Source: Streptomyces sp. NBC_01294
GTDB lineage: Bacteria; Actinomycetota; Actinomycetes; Streptomycetales; Streptomycetaceae
NCBI RefSeq assembly: GCF_035917235.1
Contig: NZ_CP108423.1
Location: forward strand, 6,167,501-6,231,500
Direction of reading: 5' to 3'
DNA: 64,000 nt
Under the pieces are notes generated by a model, which saw nothing but the letters and a program-made list of their open reading frames with translations, was not told the DNA's origin and did no database searches. Positions 19,987 through 28,864 of the stretch are shown in pieces; position 1 is the first letter of the stretch, and every line of letters begins with the position of its first letter. Made by a program: the position numbers and the translations under genes.

Positions 19987-20754
19987 TCATTCCCAGCGGA
20001 AGAGCCGTGCGGCGGCGCCCAGGCCGAGTGCGGCCCAGCCCGCCAGGACGGCCACGTCGCCCCACGGCAGCGCGGCCCCGTGCTGGAGCACCTCGCGCAG
20101 CCCGTCGGAGAGGGCCGAGATGGGCAGGATTCCCAGGACTGACTGCACGGCGCCCGGGAACTTCTCCAGCGGCACGATCACCCCGCCGCCGACCAGCAGC
20201 AGCAGGAACACCAGGTTGGCGGCGGCCAGGGTCATCTCGGCCTTCAGGGTGCCCGCCATCAGCAGCCCCAGCCCCGAGAACGCGGCGGTGCCCAGCAGGA
20301 TCAGCGCGGCGACCGACAGCGGGTTCCCCTGCGGGGACCAGCCGAGCGCGAAGGCGATCACCGTCAGCAGCGCGATCTGCAGCACCTCGGTGACCAGCAC
20401 GGACAGGGTCTTGGCGGCCATCAGTGCCCAGCGCGGCAGCGGGGAGGCGCCGAGCCGCTTGAGGACCCCGTAGCGGCGGTCGAAGCCGGTGGCGATGGCC
20501 TGGCCGGTGAACGCGGTGGACATCACGGCGAGCGCCAGGATGCCCGGCGCGAGGAAGTCCACGGACTTCTCCGCCCCCGTGTCGATGATGTCGACCGCGG
20601 AGAAGAGGGTCAGCAGCAGCGCCGGGATGATCACGGTCAGCAGCAGCTGCTCCCCGTTGCGCAGCAGCATCCGGGTTTCCAGCGCCGTCTGCGCGAGGAT
20701 CATGCGGGACACGGGCGCGGCCCCCGGGCTGGGGGTGAACGTACCGGCGCTCAT
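19987..20754 (-). CDS. ABC-2 type transporter permease
   Basis: 255 residues and six predicted membrane segments with the ABC-2 pattern: a cytoplasmic N-terminus ('LAQTALETRMLLRNGEQLLL'), a long second block 'FLAPGILALAVMSTAFTGQA', and 'GGGVIVPLEKFPGAVQSVL' near the C-terminus. Together with the ATPase it forms an exporter of the drug/lipid/polyketide type. Its ATG overlaps the ATPase stop (20751-20754), so the two are coupled. The substrate is unknown. Confidence 0.9.
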   Translation of the reverse strand: MSAGTFTPSPGAAPVSRMILAQTALETRMLLRNGEQLLLTVIIPALLLTLFSAVDIIDTGAEKSVDFLAPGILALAVMSTAFTGQAIATGFDRRYGVLKRLGASPLPRWALMAAKTLSVLVTEVLQIALLTVIAFALGWSPQGNPLSVAALILLGTAAFSGLGLLMAGTLKAEMTLAAANLVFLLLLVGGGVIVPLEKFPGAVQSVLGILPISALSDGLREVLQHGAALPWGDVAVLAGWAALGLGAAARLFRWE

Positions 20755-21677
20755 GCGCGCAGCTCCTTGCCCGTGAGTTCCAGAAAGACGTCTTCGAGGG
20801 TGTGCCGCTCCACCGAGAGGCTGTCCGGCATCACCCCGTGCTGCGCGCACCAGGAGGCGACGGTGGCCAGCAGCTGCGGGTCCACGTCGCCGGTGAGCCG
20901 GTAGACGCCCGCGGTGAGCTCGGCGGCCTGGGTGCCGTCGGGCAGCGCCTTCAGCAGTGAGGCCAGGTCGAGGGAGGGGCGGCCGGTGAAGCGCAGGGTG
21001 TTCTCGGCGCCGCCCCGGCACAGCTGCTCGGGGCTGCCGTGGACGATGACCCGGCCCGCGTCCACGATGGCGACCTCGTCCGCGAGCTGCTCGGCCTCGT
21101 CCATGTGGTGCGTGGTGAGGACGACGGTGACCCCGTCGGTGCGCAGCTCCCGTACGAGGTCCCAGGTCGCGCGGCGGGCCTGCGGGTCCAGGCCGGCGGT
21201 GGGCTCGTCAAGGAAGACCAGCTCGGGGCGGCCCACCACGGCCATGGCCAGGGCCAGGCGCTGCTGCTGGCCGCCGGAGAGCCGGCGGTAGGGGGTGCGG
21301 CCGCAGCCGCCGAGTCCGAGGCGTTCCACCAGGGTGCCGACGTCGAGCGGGTCGGCGTACAGCTTGGCCATGTGGCGCAGCATCTCGACGGCGCGGGCTC
21401 CGGAGTAGACGCCTCCGGACTGGAGCATCACGCCGATCCGCGGGCGCAGGGCCTCGGCCCGGGCCACCGGGTCGAGGCCGAGGACGCGGACGGTGCCGGC
21501 GTCGGGGCGGCGGTAGCCCTCGCAGGTCTCCACCGTGGTCGTCTTGCCCGCGCCGTTGGGACCGAGGACGGCCGTGACGGATGCCGTGGGGACGGTGAGG
21601 TCCAGGCCGTCCACCGCTGTCTTGGTGCCGTACCGCTTCACCAGTCCGCGGATCTCCACGGCGGGGTCGTTGCTCAT
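20751..21677 (-). CDS. ABC transporter ATP-binding protein (DrrA-like exporter class)
   Basis: 308 residues. It has Walker A 'GPNGAGKTT', the Q-loop region 'IGVMLQSGGVY', signature 'LSGGQQQRLALA', Walker B 'LVFLDEPTAGLD' and switch His in 'TTHHMDEAEQLAD'. An additional C-terminal region of about 80 residues ('LRFTGRPSLDL' to the end) is typical of daunorubicin-type DrrA exporters. It is the first gene of a two-gene operon and diverges from sufR. In Streptomyces such pairs next to suf are conserved, but a functional link is not shown. Confidence 0.93.
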   Translation of the reverse strand: MSNDPAVEIRGLVKRYGTKTAVDGLDLTVPTASVTAVLGPNGAGKTTTVETCEGYRRPDAGTVRVLGLDPVARAEALRPRIGVMLQSGGVYSGARAVEMLRHMAKLYADPLDVGTLVERLGLGGCGRTPYRRLSGGQQQRLALAMAVVGRPELVFLDEPTAGLDPQARRATWDLVRELRTDGVTVVLTTHHMDEAEQLADEVAIVDAGRVIVHGSPEQLCRGGAENTLRFTGRPSLDLASLLKALPDGTQAAELTAGVYRLTGDVDPQLLATVASWCAQHGVMPDSLSVERHTLEDVFLELTGKELRA

Positions 21678-22086
21678 GGGGGGTGAGTCTACGGAGCCGG
21701 GGGAGGGGGTGCGGGTCCCGGGGTCGCGGGGTTACCGGCCGGTTCGCTCTTGCTTTTCGTACCGCCCGGAGGGGCGGGATCACCGTCGGATTCGAACACC
21801 GCGACGAGAATATGACTCTTTTCAGTCCGGTGGCCCTGTGTGGGCCGTTCGGTTTCCGTGATCCTTTTCGGAACTCGACGGCCGGCCCGCAGGGAAAGGC
21901 CGAGCGTGAAACGGTGCTGGTGGGAGCCGTGAAACGGTTCCCCGGAGGTGCTCGGTGAGATAGCGGAGCACACCCCTCCGAATAACTCTGCGTCGATAAA
22001 TTAGGTAACCCTTAGTGATGGAGGCCACCAGGAGTGGCGTCCATCACGGCTTGTCGCTGCTCGGTTAATTACGCAACAATGGCGTT
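21678..22086. other. Divergent ABC exporter/sufR intergenic region
   Basis: 409 bases. It contains a 10-base direct repeat GTGAAACGGT at 21906-21915 and 21929-21938, and a strong hairpin (arms 22015-22028 and 22034-22047, one mismatch, 5-base loop) just upstream of the sufR promoter. A half-match to an iron box (TTAGGT near 22000) is noted but not supported. I find no credible small gene here. Confidence 0.5.
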
Positions 22087-22087
22087 G
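22051..22087 (+). promoter_or_regulatory. sufR promoter with SufR operator CAAC-N6-GTTG
   Basis: CAAC (22074-22077), six bases and GTTG (22084-22087) match exactly the 14-base palindrome I recall being reported for SufR of S. avermitilis. The last G is the first base of the GTG start codon. TTGTCG (22051-22056), an 18-base spacer and AACAAT (22075-22080) form a plausible promoter whose start point would be at or next to the GTG. No Shine-Dalgarno is present, so the message is probably leaderless and the operator covers -10 to +1. Confidence 0.7.
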
Positions 22088-22848
22088 TGAAATACGGCGA
22101 ACGGCACAACGAGACCCCCCAGGGGGAGCTCGCCACCGGGGAGCGGTCAACCCGCAACCGAGTGGCGCGCTCGATCCTGGACCACGGTCCGTCCACCGTC
22201 GCCGACCTCGCCCAGCGCCTCGGCCTCACCCAGGCCGCCGTCCGCCGCCACCTCGACACGCTCGTCACCGACGACGTGGTCGAAGCCCGTGAGCAGCGTG
22301 TGTACGGCGCACGGACCCGGGGTCGGCCCGCCAAGGTCTTCGCGCTCACCGACTGCGGCCGCGACGCCTTCGATCAGTCCTACGACACGCTCGCCGCGGA
22401 CGCCCTGCGCTGGATCGCGCAGTCCGTCGGCGGCGGCGCCCAGGGCGAGGCGGCGGTCGCCGCCTTCGCCCGGTCACGGATGGAGACGCAGGCGCGGGCC
22501 TACCGGGAAGCGGTCGACGCGGCCGCGCCCGAAGGCCGTGCGGAGGCCCTGGCCAAGGCGTTGACCGTCGACGGGTACGCTGCTACGGCGAAGAGCGCTC
22601 CCGGTCCGCACAGCGGTGAACAGCTCTGCCAGCACCACTGTCCGGTCGCGCACGTGGCCGAACAGTTCCCGCAGCTCTGCGAGGCGGAGACCGAGGTCTT
22701 CTCACGCCTGCTCGGGACGCACGTGCAGCGCCTCGCCACGATCGCCCACGGCGACGGGGTGTGCACGACGTTCATTCCGCGAAGCGCGAGCACCACACAG
22801 ACCGACACATCAGTATCTGCAAGTACGGCCGGGAGGAACCCCGCATGA
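22087..22848 (+). CDS. sufR: Fe-S cluster-sensing repressor SufR
   Basis: Transcriptional regulator of the suf operon. It has 253 residues. An N-terminal winged helix-turn-helix ('[20 protein letters not shown]', about residues 37-56) is followed by an alpha-helical middle. A cluster-binding C-terminal segment '[11 protein letters not shown]...QLCEAE' has Cys181, Cys185 and Cys198, which in the family ligate a [4Fe-4S] cluster. It is expected to repress suf when the cluster is loaded and release it under oxidative stress or iron limitation. The GTG at 22087 overlaps its own operator. Its stop overlaps the sufB ATG by 4 bases. Confidence 0.93.
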   Translation: MKYGERHNETPQGELATGERSTRNRVARSILDHGPSTVADLAQRLGLTQAAVRRHLDTLVTDDVVEAREQRVYGARTRGRPAKVFALTDCGRDAFDQSYDTLAADALRWIAQSVGGGAQGEAAVAAFARSRMETQARAYREAVDAAAPEGRAEALAKALTVDGYAATAKSAPGPHSGEQLCQHHCPVAHVAEQFPQLCEAETEVFSRLLGTHVQRLATIAHGDGVCTTFIPRSASTTQTDTSVSASTAGRNPA

Positions 22849-24260
22849 CCACGGAGACTGCTCACCCTGAGCTCGATGGCCTGGGCACCTACGAATACGG
22901 CTGGGCCGACTCCGACGCGGCGGGTGCCGCCGCCAAGCGGGGCCTGTCCGAGGATGTCGTCCGCGACATCTCGTCGAAGAAGTCCGAGCCGGAGTGGATG
23001 CTGAAGCTCCGTCTCAAGGGCCTCAAGCTGTTCGACAAGAAGCCCATGCCGAACTGGGGCTCCGACCTCTCGGGCATCGACTTCGACAACATCAAGTACT
23101 TCGTGCGTTCCACCGAGAAGCAGGCCGCTTCGTGGGAGGACCTGCCCGAGGACATCAAGAACACGTACGACAAGCTCGGCATCCCCGAGGCGGAGAAGCA
23201 GCGCCTCGTCGCCGGTGTCGCGGCCCAGTACGAGTCCGAGGTCGTCTACCACCAGATCCGTGAGGACCTGGAGGAGCAGGGCGTCATCTTCCTCGACACG
23301 GACACCGCGCTCAAGGAGCACCCGGAGCTCTTCCAGGAGTACTTCGGCACGGTCATCCCGGTCGGCGACAACAAGTTCGCGTCGCTGAACACCGCGGTGT
23401 GGTCCGGCGGCTCCTTCATCTACGTCCCCAAGGGCGTGAAGGTCGACATCCCGCTCCAGGCCTACTTCCGTATCAACACGGAGAACATGGGCCAGTTCGA
23501 GCGGACGCTGATCATCGTCGACGAGGACGCCTACGTCCACTACGTCGAGGGCTGCACCGCCCCGATCTACTCCTCGGACTCGCTGCACAGCGCCGTGGTC
23601 GAGATCATCGTGAAGAAGGGCGGCCGCTGCCGCTACACGACGATCCAGAACTGGTCGAACAACGTCTACAACCTGGTCACCAAGCGCGCCGTGGCGTACG
23701 AGGGCGCGACCATGGAGTGGGTCGACGGCAACATCGGTTCGAAGGTCACCATGAAGTACCCGGCCGTCTACCTGATGGGCGAGCACGCCAAGGGCGAGAC
23801 CCTGTCCATCGCCTTCGCGGGCGAGGGCCAGCACCAGGACGCCGGCTCCAAGATGGTCCACATGGCGCCGAACACCTCCTCGAACATCGTCTCCAAGTCG
23901 GTGGCACGAGGCGGAGGCCGCACCTCGTACCGCGGCCTGGTCGAGATCGGCGAGGGCGCGCACGGCTCGAAGTCCAACGTGCTGTGTGACGCGCTCCTGG
24001 TCGACACCATCTCCCGCTCGGACACGTACCCGTACGTGGACGTGCGCGAGGACGACGTCTCCATGGGCCACGAGGCCACGGTCTCCAAGGTCTCCGACGA
24101 CCAGCTCTTCTACCTGATGAGCCGCGGTCTGACGGAGTTCGAGGCCATGGCCATGATCGTGCGCGGCTTCGTCGAGCCCATCGCGCGCGAGCTGCCCATG
24201 GAGTACGCCCTGGAGCTGAACCGGCTGATCGAGCTGCAGATGGAGGGCTCGGTCGGCTAG
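22845..24260 (+). CDS. sufB: Fe-S cluster assembly protein SufB
   Basis: Scaffold subunit of the SufBC2D complex. It has 471 residues. The SUF-FeS domain with '[20 protein letters not shown]' and the C-terminal '[21 protein letters not shown]' block are diagnostic. The ATG at 22845 has GGGAGG at 22831-22836 and overlaps the sufR stop, so regulator and scaffold are translationally coupled. The frame is open further upstream inside sufR but that extension is not SufB-like. Confidence 0.97.
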   Translation: MTTETAHPELDGLGTYEYGWADSDAAGAAAKRGLSEDVVRDISSKKSEPEWMLKLRLKGLKLFDKKPMPNWGSDLSGIDFDNIKYFVRSTEKQAASWEDLPEDIKNTYDKLGIPEAEKQRLVAGVAAQYESEVVYHQIREDLEEQGVIFLDTDTALKEHPELFQEYFGTVIPVGDNKFASLNTAVWSGGSFIYVPKGVKVDIPLQAYFRINTENMGQFERTLIIVDEDAYVHYVEGCTAPIYSSDSLHSAVVEIIVKKGGRCRYTTIQNWSNNVYNLVTKRAVAYEGATMEWVDGNIGSKVTMKYPAVYLMGEHAKGETLSIAFAGEGQHQDAGSKMVHMAPNTSSNIVSKSVARGGGRTSYRGLVEIGEGAHGSKSNVLCDALLVDTISRSDTYPYVDVREDDVSMGHEATVSKVSDDQLFYLMSRGLTEFEAMAMIVRGFVEPIARELPMEYALELNRLIELQMEGSVG

Positions 24261-24339
24261 TCCCGGCCGGCTGCCCGTCCCGCAGCACATTCATTGACGT
24301 AGACCGTGTTCTTCTAAGAGAGCGAGCAAGACGACAGCC

Positions 24340-25518
24340 ATGGCTGAGGCTCAGAACATTCCGGCGGGTTCGACCACCGCCGGCGCGATCGCGGTGGCCG
24401 CCGAGTCCACCGTCGCCACCCGGATGAGTGCACCCCCGTCCTTCGACGTGGCGGACTTCCCCGTGCCCCACGGGCGCGAGGAGGAGTGGCGGTTCACCCC
24501 GCTCGCCCGCCTGAAGGGCCTGCACGACGGCACCGCGGTCGCCAACGGCACCATGAAGGCCCAGATCGACGCGCCCGAGGGCGTCACGGTCGAGTCGGTG
24601 GAGCGCGGCGACGCGCGCATCGGCAAGGCCGGCACCCCGGTGGACCGGGTCGCCGCCCAGGCGTTCTCGTCCTTCGCCAAGGCCACGGTCGTCACCGTGC
24701 CCAAGGAGGCGGTCCTGACCGAGCCGGTGCGCGTCACGCTGCACGGTGAGGGCGGCACCACCTTCGGCCACACCGTCTTCGACGTGCAGGCCTTCGCCGA
24801 GGCCGTCGTCGTCATCGACCACACCGGTGACGGCGTGCGCGCCGCCAACGTCGACTTCCTGGTCGGCGACGGCGCCAAGCTCACCGTCGTGTCGGTGCAG
24901 GACTGGGACGACACCGCCGTCCACGTCTCCCAGCACAACGCGCTGGTCGGCCGTGACGCGACCTTCAAGTCGATCGTGGTCACCTTCGGCGGCGACCTCG
25001 TCCGCCTGCACCCCCGCGTGACCTACGCGGGCCCCGGCGGCGAGGCCGAGCTCTTCGGCCTGTACTTCACCGACGCCGGCCAGCACCAGGAGCACCGCCT
25101 CCTGGTCGACCACAGTGCCCCGCACTGCAAGTCGAACGTGGTCTACAAGGGCGCCCTGCAGGGCCAGGACGCCCACGCGGTGTGGATCGGTGACGTGCTC
25201 ATCGAGAAGACCGCCGAGGGCACCGACACCTACGAGATGAACCGCAACCTCGTCCTGACGGACGGCGCGCGGGTCGACTCGGTGCCGAACCTGGAGATCG
25301 AGACCGGCGAGATCGTCGGCGCCGGCCACGCCTCGGCGACCGGCCGCTTCGACGACGAGCAGCTCTTCTACCTGCAGGCCCGCGGCATCCCGGCCGGCGA
25401 GGCCCGCCGCCTGGTCGTCCGCGGCTTCTTCGCCGAGCTCGTCCAGCAGATCGGTGTCCCGGACATCGAGGAGCGCCTGCTCACCAAGATCGAGACCGAG
25501 CTCCAGGGTTCCGTCTGA
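24340..25518 (+). CDS. sufD: Fe-S cluster assembly protein SufD
   Basis: Partner of SufB in the SufBCD scaffold. It has 392 residues. The N-terminal 'PHGREEEWRFTPL' and the C-terminal 'HASATGRFDDEQLFYLQARG' are the SufD/SufB core blocks; the right-handed beta-helix lies between them. The ATG at 24340 has only a weak GAGCGAG upstream. A downstream ATG at 24424 would remove 28 residues. The 79-base gap after sufB is the largest in the operon and has TTGACG at about 24295, possibly a weak internal promoter. Confidence 0.96.
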   Translation: MAEAQNIPAGSTTAGAIAVAAESTVATRMSAPPSFDVADFPVPHGREEEWRFTPLARLKGLHDGTAVANGTMKAQIDAPEGVTVESVERGDARIGKAGTPVDRVAAQAFSSFAKATVVTVPKEAVLTEPVRVTLHGEGGTTFGHTVFDVQAFAEAVVVIDHTGDGVRAANVDFLVGDGAKLTVVSVQDWDDTAVHVSQHNALVGRDATFKSIVVTFGGDLVRLHPRVTYAGPGGEAELFGLYFTDAGQHQEHRLLVDHSAPHCKSNVVYKGALQGQDAHAVWIGDVLIEKTAEGTDTYEMNRNLVLTDGARVDSVPNLEIETGEIVGAGHASATGRFDDEQLFYLQARGIPAGEARRLVVRGFFAELVQQIGVPDIEERLLTKIETELQGSV

Positions 25519-25835
25519 TGAATTACGTCAAGGTCTGCGCGCTGAGCGAGCTGGAGGAGAACACCCCGAAGCGGGTGGAACTCGACGGCACGCCGGTGTC
25601 CATCGTCTCCACCGAGGGGGAGGTGTTCGCGATCAACGACATCTGCTCGCACGCGAACGTCTCGCTCTCGGAGGGCGAGGTCGACGACTGCATGATCGAG
25701 TGCTGGCTGCACGGGTCGGCCTTCGACCTGCGCACCGGCAAGCCCTCGGGCCTGCCCGCGACGCGCCCCGTCCCCGTATACCCCGTAAAGATCGAAGGGG
25801 ACGACGTGCTCGTCTCCCTCACCCAGGAGTCCTGA
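25518..25835 (+). CDS. Rieske-type [2Fe-2S] ferredoxin inside the suf operon
   Basis: 105 residues, soluble. The Rieske ligand pattern is complete: Cys43-x-His45 ('CSHANVSL') and Cys62-x2-His65 ('CWLHGSAFD'). It resembles ferredoxin subunits of ring-hydroxylating dioxygenases and NirD, but no oxygenase is nearby. Its ATG shares a base with the sufD stop (TGATG) and sufC starts 8 bases after its stop, so it is a fixed member of the suf operon. It may supply electrons to cluster assembly; that role is inference. Confidence 0.93.
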   Translation: MNYVKVCALSELEENTPKRVELDGTPVSIVSTEGEVFAINDICSHANVSLSEGEVDDCMIECWLHGSAFDLRTGKPSGLPATRPVPVYPVKIEGDDVLVSLTQES

Positions 25836-25842
25836 GGTATCC

Positions 25843-26607
25843 ATGGCAACGCTTGAAATCCACGACCTGCACGTCTCCGTCGAGGCCGAGAACGGCGCCC
25901 GCGAGATCCTCAAGGGCGTCGACCTCACCGTCAAGCAGGGTGAGACGCACGCCATCATGGGTCCGAACGGCTCCGGCAAGTCCACCCTGGCGTACTCGCT
26001 CGCCGGTCACCCGAAGTACACCATCACCGGTGGCACCGTGACCCTCGACGGCGAAGACGTCCTGGAGATGTCCGTCGACGAGCGTGCCCGCGCCGGCCTG
26101 TTCCTCGCCATGCAGTACCCGGTCGAGGTCCCCGGCGTCTCGGTCTCCAACTTCCTGCGCACCTCGGCCACCGCCATCCGCGGTGAGGCTCCGAAGCTGC
26201 GCACCTGGGTGAAGGAGGTCAAGTCCGCGATGGAGCAGCTCCAGATGGACCCGGCCTTCGCCGAGCGCAACGTCAACGAGGGCTTCTCCGGCGGTGAGAA
26301 GAAGCGCCACGAGATCCTGCAGCTGGAGCTTCTCAAGCCGAAGATCGCGATCCTCGACGAGACCGACTCCGGTCTCGACGTCGACGCGCTGCGCGTCGTC
26401 TCGGAGGGCGTCAACCGCGTCCGCGAGACCGGTGAGGTCGGCACCCTGCTGATCACCCACTACACGCGCATCCTGCGCTACATCAAGCCCGACTTCGTGC
26501 ACGTGTTCGCGAACGGCCGTATCGCCGAGTCCGGTGGCGCCGAGCTCGCCGACCAGCTGGAGGCCGAGGGTTACGACAAGTATGTGAAGGGTGGCGCGAC
26601 CGCGTGA
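25843..26607 (+). CDS. sufC: Fe-S cluster assembly ATPase SufC
   Basis: ABC-type ATPase that energises the SufBCD scaffold. It has 254 residues. It has Walker A 'GPNGSGKST', the signature 'FSGGEKKRHEILQ' (SufC-specific) and Walker B 'IAILDETDSGLD'. There is no membrane partner, as expected. Its stop overlaps the GTG of sufS (26604-26607). Confidence 0.97.
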   Translation: MATLEIHDLHVSVEAENGAREILKGVDLTVKQGETHAIMGPNGSGKSTLAYSLAGHPKYTITGGTVTLDGEDVLEMSVDERARAGLFLAMQYPVEVPGVSVSNFLRTSATAIRGEAPKLRTWVKEVKSAMEQLQMDPAFAERNVNEGFSGGEKKRHEILQLELLKPKIAILDETDSGLDVDALRVVSEGVNRVRETGEVGTLLITHYTRILRYIKPDFVHVFANGRIAESGGAELADQLEAEGYDKYVKGGATA

Positions 26608-27860
26608 CACAGCTGCCTGGCCTCCTCGACATCGAGGCGATCCGCAAGGACTTCCCCCTGCTGGATCGTGTGGTCCACGACGGGAAGAAGATCGTTTACC
26701 TGGACAACGCGGCGACTTCGCAGAAGCCGCGCCAGGTACTCGACGCGCTGAACGAGTACTACGAGCAGCACAACGCCAACGTCCACCGTGGCGTGCACGT
26801 GCTCGCCGAGGAGGCCACGGCGCTGTACGAGGGCGCTCGCGACAAGGTCGCCGCCTTCATCAACGCGCCGAGCCGCGACGAGGTGATCTTCACCAAGAAC
26901 GCCTCGGAGTCGCTCAACCTGGTCGCGAACATGCTCGGCTGGGCGGACGAGCCCTACCGGGTCGACCGTGAGACCGAGATCGCCATCACGGAGATGGAGC
27001 ACCACTCCAACATCGTGCCGTGGCAGCTGCTCTCGCAGCGCACCGGCGCGAAGCTGAAGTGGTTCGGCCTCACCGACGACGGCCGGCTCGACCTGTCCAA
27101 CATCGAAGAGGTCATCACGGAGAAGACGAAGATCGTCTCCTTCACGCTGGTCTCCAACATCATGGGCACGATCAACCCGGTCGAGGCGATCGTCCGGCGC
27201 GCCCAGGACGTCGGCGCCCTGGTGCTGATCGACGCCTCCCAGGCCGCTCCGCACATGCCGCTCGACGTGCAGGCGCTCGGCGCCGACTTCGTGGCCTTCA
27301 CCGGCCACAAGATGTGCGGCCCGACCGGCATCGGCGTCCTCTGGGGCCGCCAGGAGCTCCTGGAAGACCTGCCTCCGTTCCTCGGTGGCGGCGAGATGAT
27401 CGAGACCGTGTCGATGCACGCCTCGACCTACGCCCCGGCGCCCCACAAGTTCGAGGCGGGTACGCCCCCGATCGCCCAGGCCGTCGGCCTCGGCGCGGCC
27501 GTGGACTACCTGTCCGCGATCGGCATGGACAAGATCGCCGCGCACGAGCACGCGATCACCGAGTACGCGGTCAAGCGCCTCCTCGAGGTGCCCGACCTGC
27601 GCATCATCGGCCCGACGACGGCCGAGGACCGCGGCGCCGCGATCTCCTTCGTGCTCGGCGACATCCACCCGCACGACGTCGGCCAGGTGCTGGACGAGCA
27701 GGGCATCGCGGTCCGCGTGGGACACCACTGCGCGCGCCCGGTCTGCCTGCGGTACGGAATTCCCGCGACGACGCGAGCGTCTTTCTACCTGTACTCCTCT
27801 CCCGCCGAGGTCGACGCACTCGTCGACGGGCTGGAGCACGTACGGAACTTCTTCGGCTGA
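26604..27860 (+). CDS. sufS: Cysteine desulfurase SufS
   Basis: PLP enzyme that takes sulfur from cysteine for Fe-S assembly. It has 418 residues. The PLP lysine is Lys236 in 'GHKMCGPTG' and the persulfide cysteine is Cys376 in 'VGHHCARPVC', followed by the short loop typical of group II (SufS) desulfurases, which need a SufU or SufE acceptor. The GTG start overlaps the sufC stop by 4 bases. The partner gene sufU follows after 26 bases. Confidence 0.97.
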   Translation: MTQLPGLLDIEAIRKDFPLLDRVVHDGKKIVYLDNAATSQKPRQVLDALNEYYEQHNANVHRGVHVLAEEATALYEGARDKVAAFINAPSRDEVIFTKNASESLNLVANMLGWADEPYRVDRETEIAITEMEHHSNIVPWQLLSQRTGAKLKWFGLTDDGRLDLSNIEEVITEKTKIVSFTLVSNIMGTINPVEAIVRRAQDVGALVLIDASQAAPHMPLDVQALGADFVAFTGHKMCGPTGIGVLWGRQELLEDLPPFLGGGEMIETVSMHASTYAPAPHKFEAGTPPIAQAVGLGAAVDYLSAIGMDKIAAHEHAITEYAVKRLLEVPDLRIIGPTTAEDRGAAISFVLGDIHPHDVGQVLDEQGIAVRVGHHCARPVCLRYGIPATTRASFYLYSSPAEVDALVDGLEHVRNFFG

Positions 27861-27886
27861 CCAGGGCGACGAGGACGAGGGACGCA

Positions 27887-28348
27887 GTGAAGCTGGATTC
27901 GATGTACCAGGAACTGATCCTGGACCACTACAAGCACCCGCACGGGCGTGGCCTGCGCGACGGCGATGCCGAGGTGCACCACGTCAATCCGACGTGCGGC
28001 GACGAGATCACGCTGCGCGTGAAGTACGACGGCGAGACGCTGACCGATGTCTCGTACGAGGGCCAGGGCTGCTCCATCAGCCAGGCCAGCGCGTCCGTAC
28101 TGAACGAGCTGCTGGTCGGCAAGAACCTGGCCGAGGCGCAGAAGATCCAGGGCGTGTTCTTGGAGATGATGCAGTCCAAGGGCAAGATCGAGCCCGACGA
28201 GGCCATGGAGGAGGTGCTGGAGGACGCGGTCGCGTTCGTCGGCGTCTCCAAGTACCCGGCCCGCGTGAAGTGTGCTCTGCTGAGTTGGATGGCGTGGAAG
28301 GACGCGACCGCCCAGGCTCTGGGCGACGCGGAGAGGAAGACGGCATGA
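27887..28348 (+). CDS. sufU: Sulfur-transfer protein SufU
   Basis: Zinc-dependent acceptor of persulfide sulfur from SufS. It has 153 residues. It has an IscU-like fold but with the SufU traits: 'NPTCGDEI' (first Cys/Asp), 'GQGCSISQASAS' and 'VKCALLSWMAWKD' give the three cysteines, and the insertion between the second and third is characteristic. A GTG at 27887 is used, with ATG 27902 as an alternative. It overlaps the next gene by 4 bases. Confidence 0.95.
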   Translation: MKLDSMYQELILDHYKHPHGRGLRDGDAEVHHVNPTCGDEITLRVKYDGETLTDVSYEGQGCSISQASASVLNELLVGKNLAEAQKIQGVFLEMMQSKGKIEPDEAMEEVLEDAVAFVGVSKYPARVKCALLSWMAWKDATAQALGDAERKTA

Positions 28349-28689
28349 CCGAGAACGCGACGCCCGAGGCGTCGATCAAGCCGGCCACCGAGGAAGAGGT
28401 CCGCGAGGCCCTCTACGACGTGGTCGACCCCGAGCTGGGCATCGACGTCGTCAACCTGGGCCTGATCTACGGCATCCACGTCGACGATGCGAACATCGCC
28501 ACCCTCGACATGACGCTCACCTCGGCGGCCTGCCCGCTGACGGACGTCATCGAGGACCAGGCGAAGTCGGCGACGGACGGCATCGTCAACGAACTGCGCA
28601 TCAACTGGGTCTGGATGCCGCCGTGGGGCCCGGACAAGATCACGGACGACGGCCGTGAGCAGCTCCGCGCGCTCGGCTTCAACGTCTGA
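28345..28689 (+). CDS. Metal-sulfur cluster assembly factor (SufT/MIP18 family)
   Basis: 114 residues, DUF59/MIP18 fold. 'LYDVVDPELGIDVVNLGLIY' near the N-terminus and 'LTSAACPLTDVIEDQ' with its reactive-site Cys are the family blocks. In other bacteria SufT helps mature Fe-S proteins. It closes the suf operon; its ATG overlaps the sufU stop (28345-28348) and a strong terminator follows. Confidence 0.93.
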   Translation: MTENATPEASIKPATEEEVREALYDVVDPELGIDVVNLGLIYGIHVDDANIATLDMTLTSAACPLTDVIEDQAKSATDGIVNELRINWVWMPPWGPDKITDDGREQLRALGFNV

Positions 28690-28703
28690 TCACCGCCTGC
28701 TTG

Positions 28704-28739
28704 CGAGGGCCCCCGGCACATGTGTGCCGGGGGCCCTCG
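28704..28739 (+). terminator. Terminator of the suf operon
   Basis: Two 17-base arms (28704-28720 and 28723-28739) are perfectly complementary, with CGTTTTCC following. Confidence 0.92.
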
Positions 28740-28820
28740 GCGTTTTCCGCCGCGGGACCGCCGGGACGGGAACGTCGGGACGGGATCGCCGGGGCGGAGG
28801 CCGCGGTCAGGGGTGACCCG

Positions 28821-28864
28821 TGATCAGGGGCAACCTTTGATCAAGGGCAACCTGTGATCAGGGG
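28821..28864. repeat. 17-base tandem repeat at the 3' end of a membrane protein gene
   Basis: TGATCAGGGGCAACCT at 28821-28836, TGATCAAGGGCAACCT at 28838-28853 and a partial copy from 28855 have a 17-base period. The array overlaps the stop codon of the gene on the - strand at 28841. As 17 is not a multiple of 3, each unit offers a different frame and TGATCA carries stop codons on both strands. Confidence 0.8.

Noticed and set aside
21998..22020. Iron box (DmdR/IdeR) upstream of sufR
   Set aside because: TTAGGT matches one half, but the whole 19-base site agrees at only about 11 positions.
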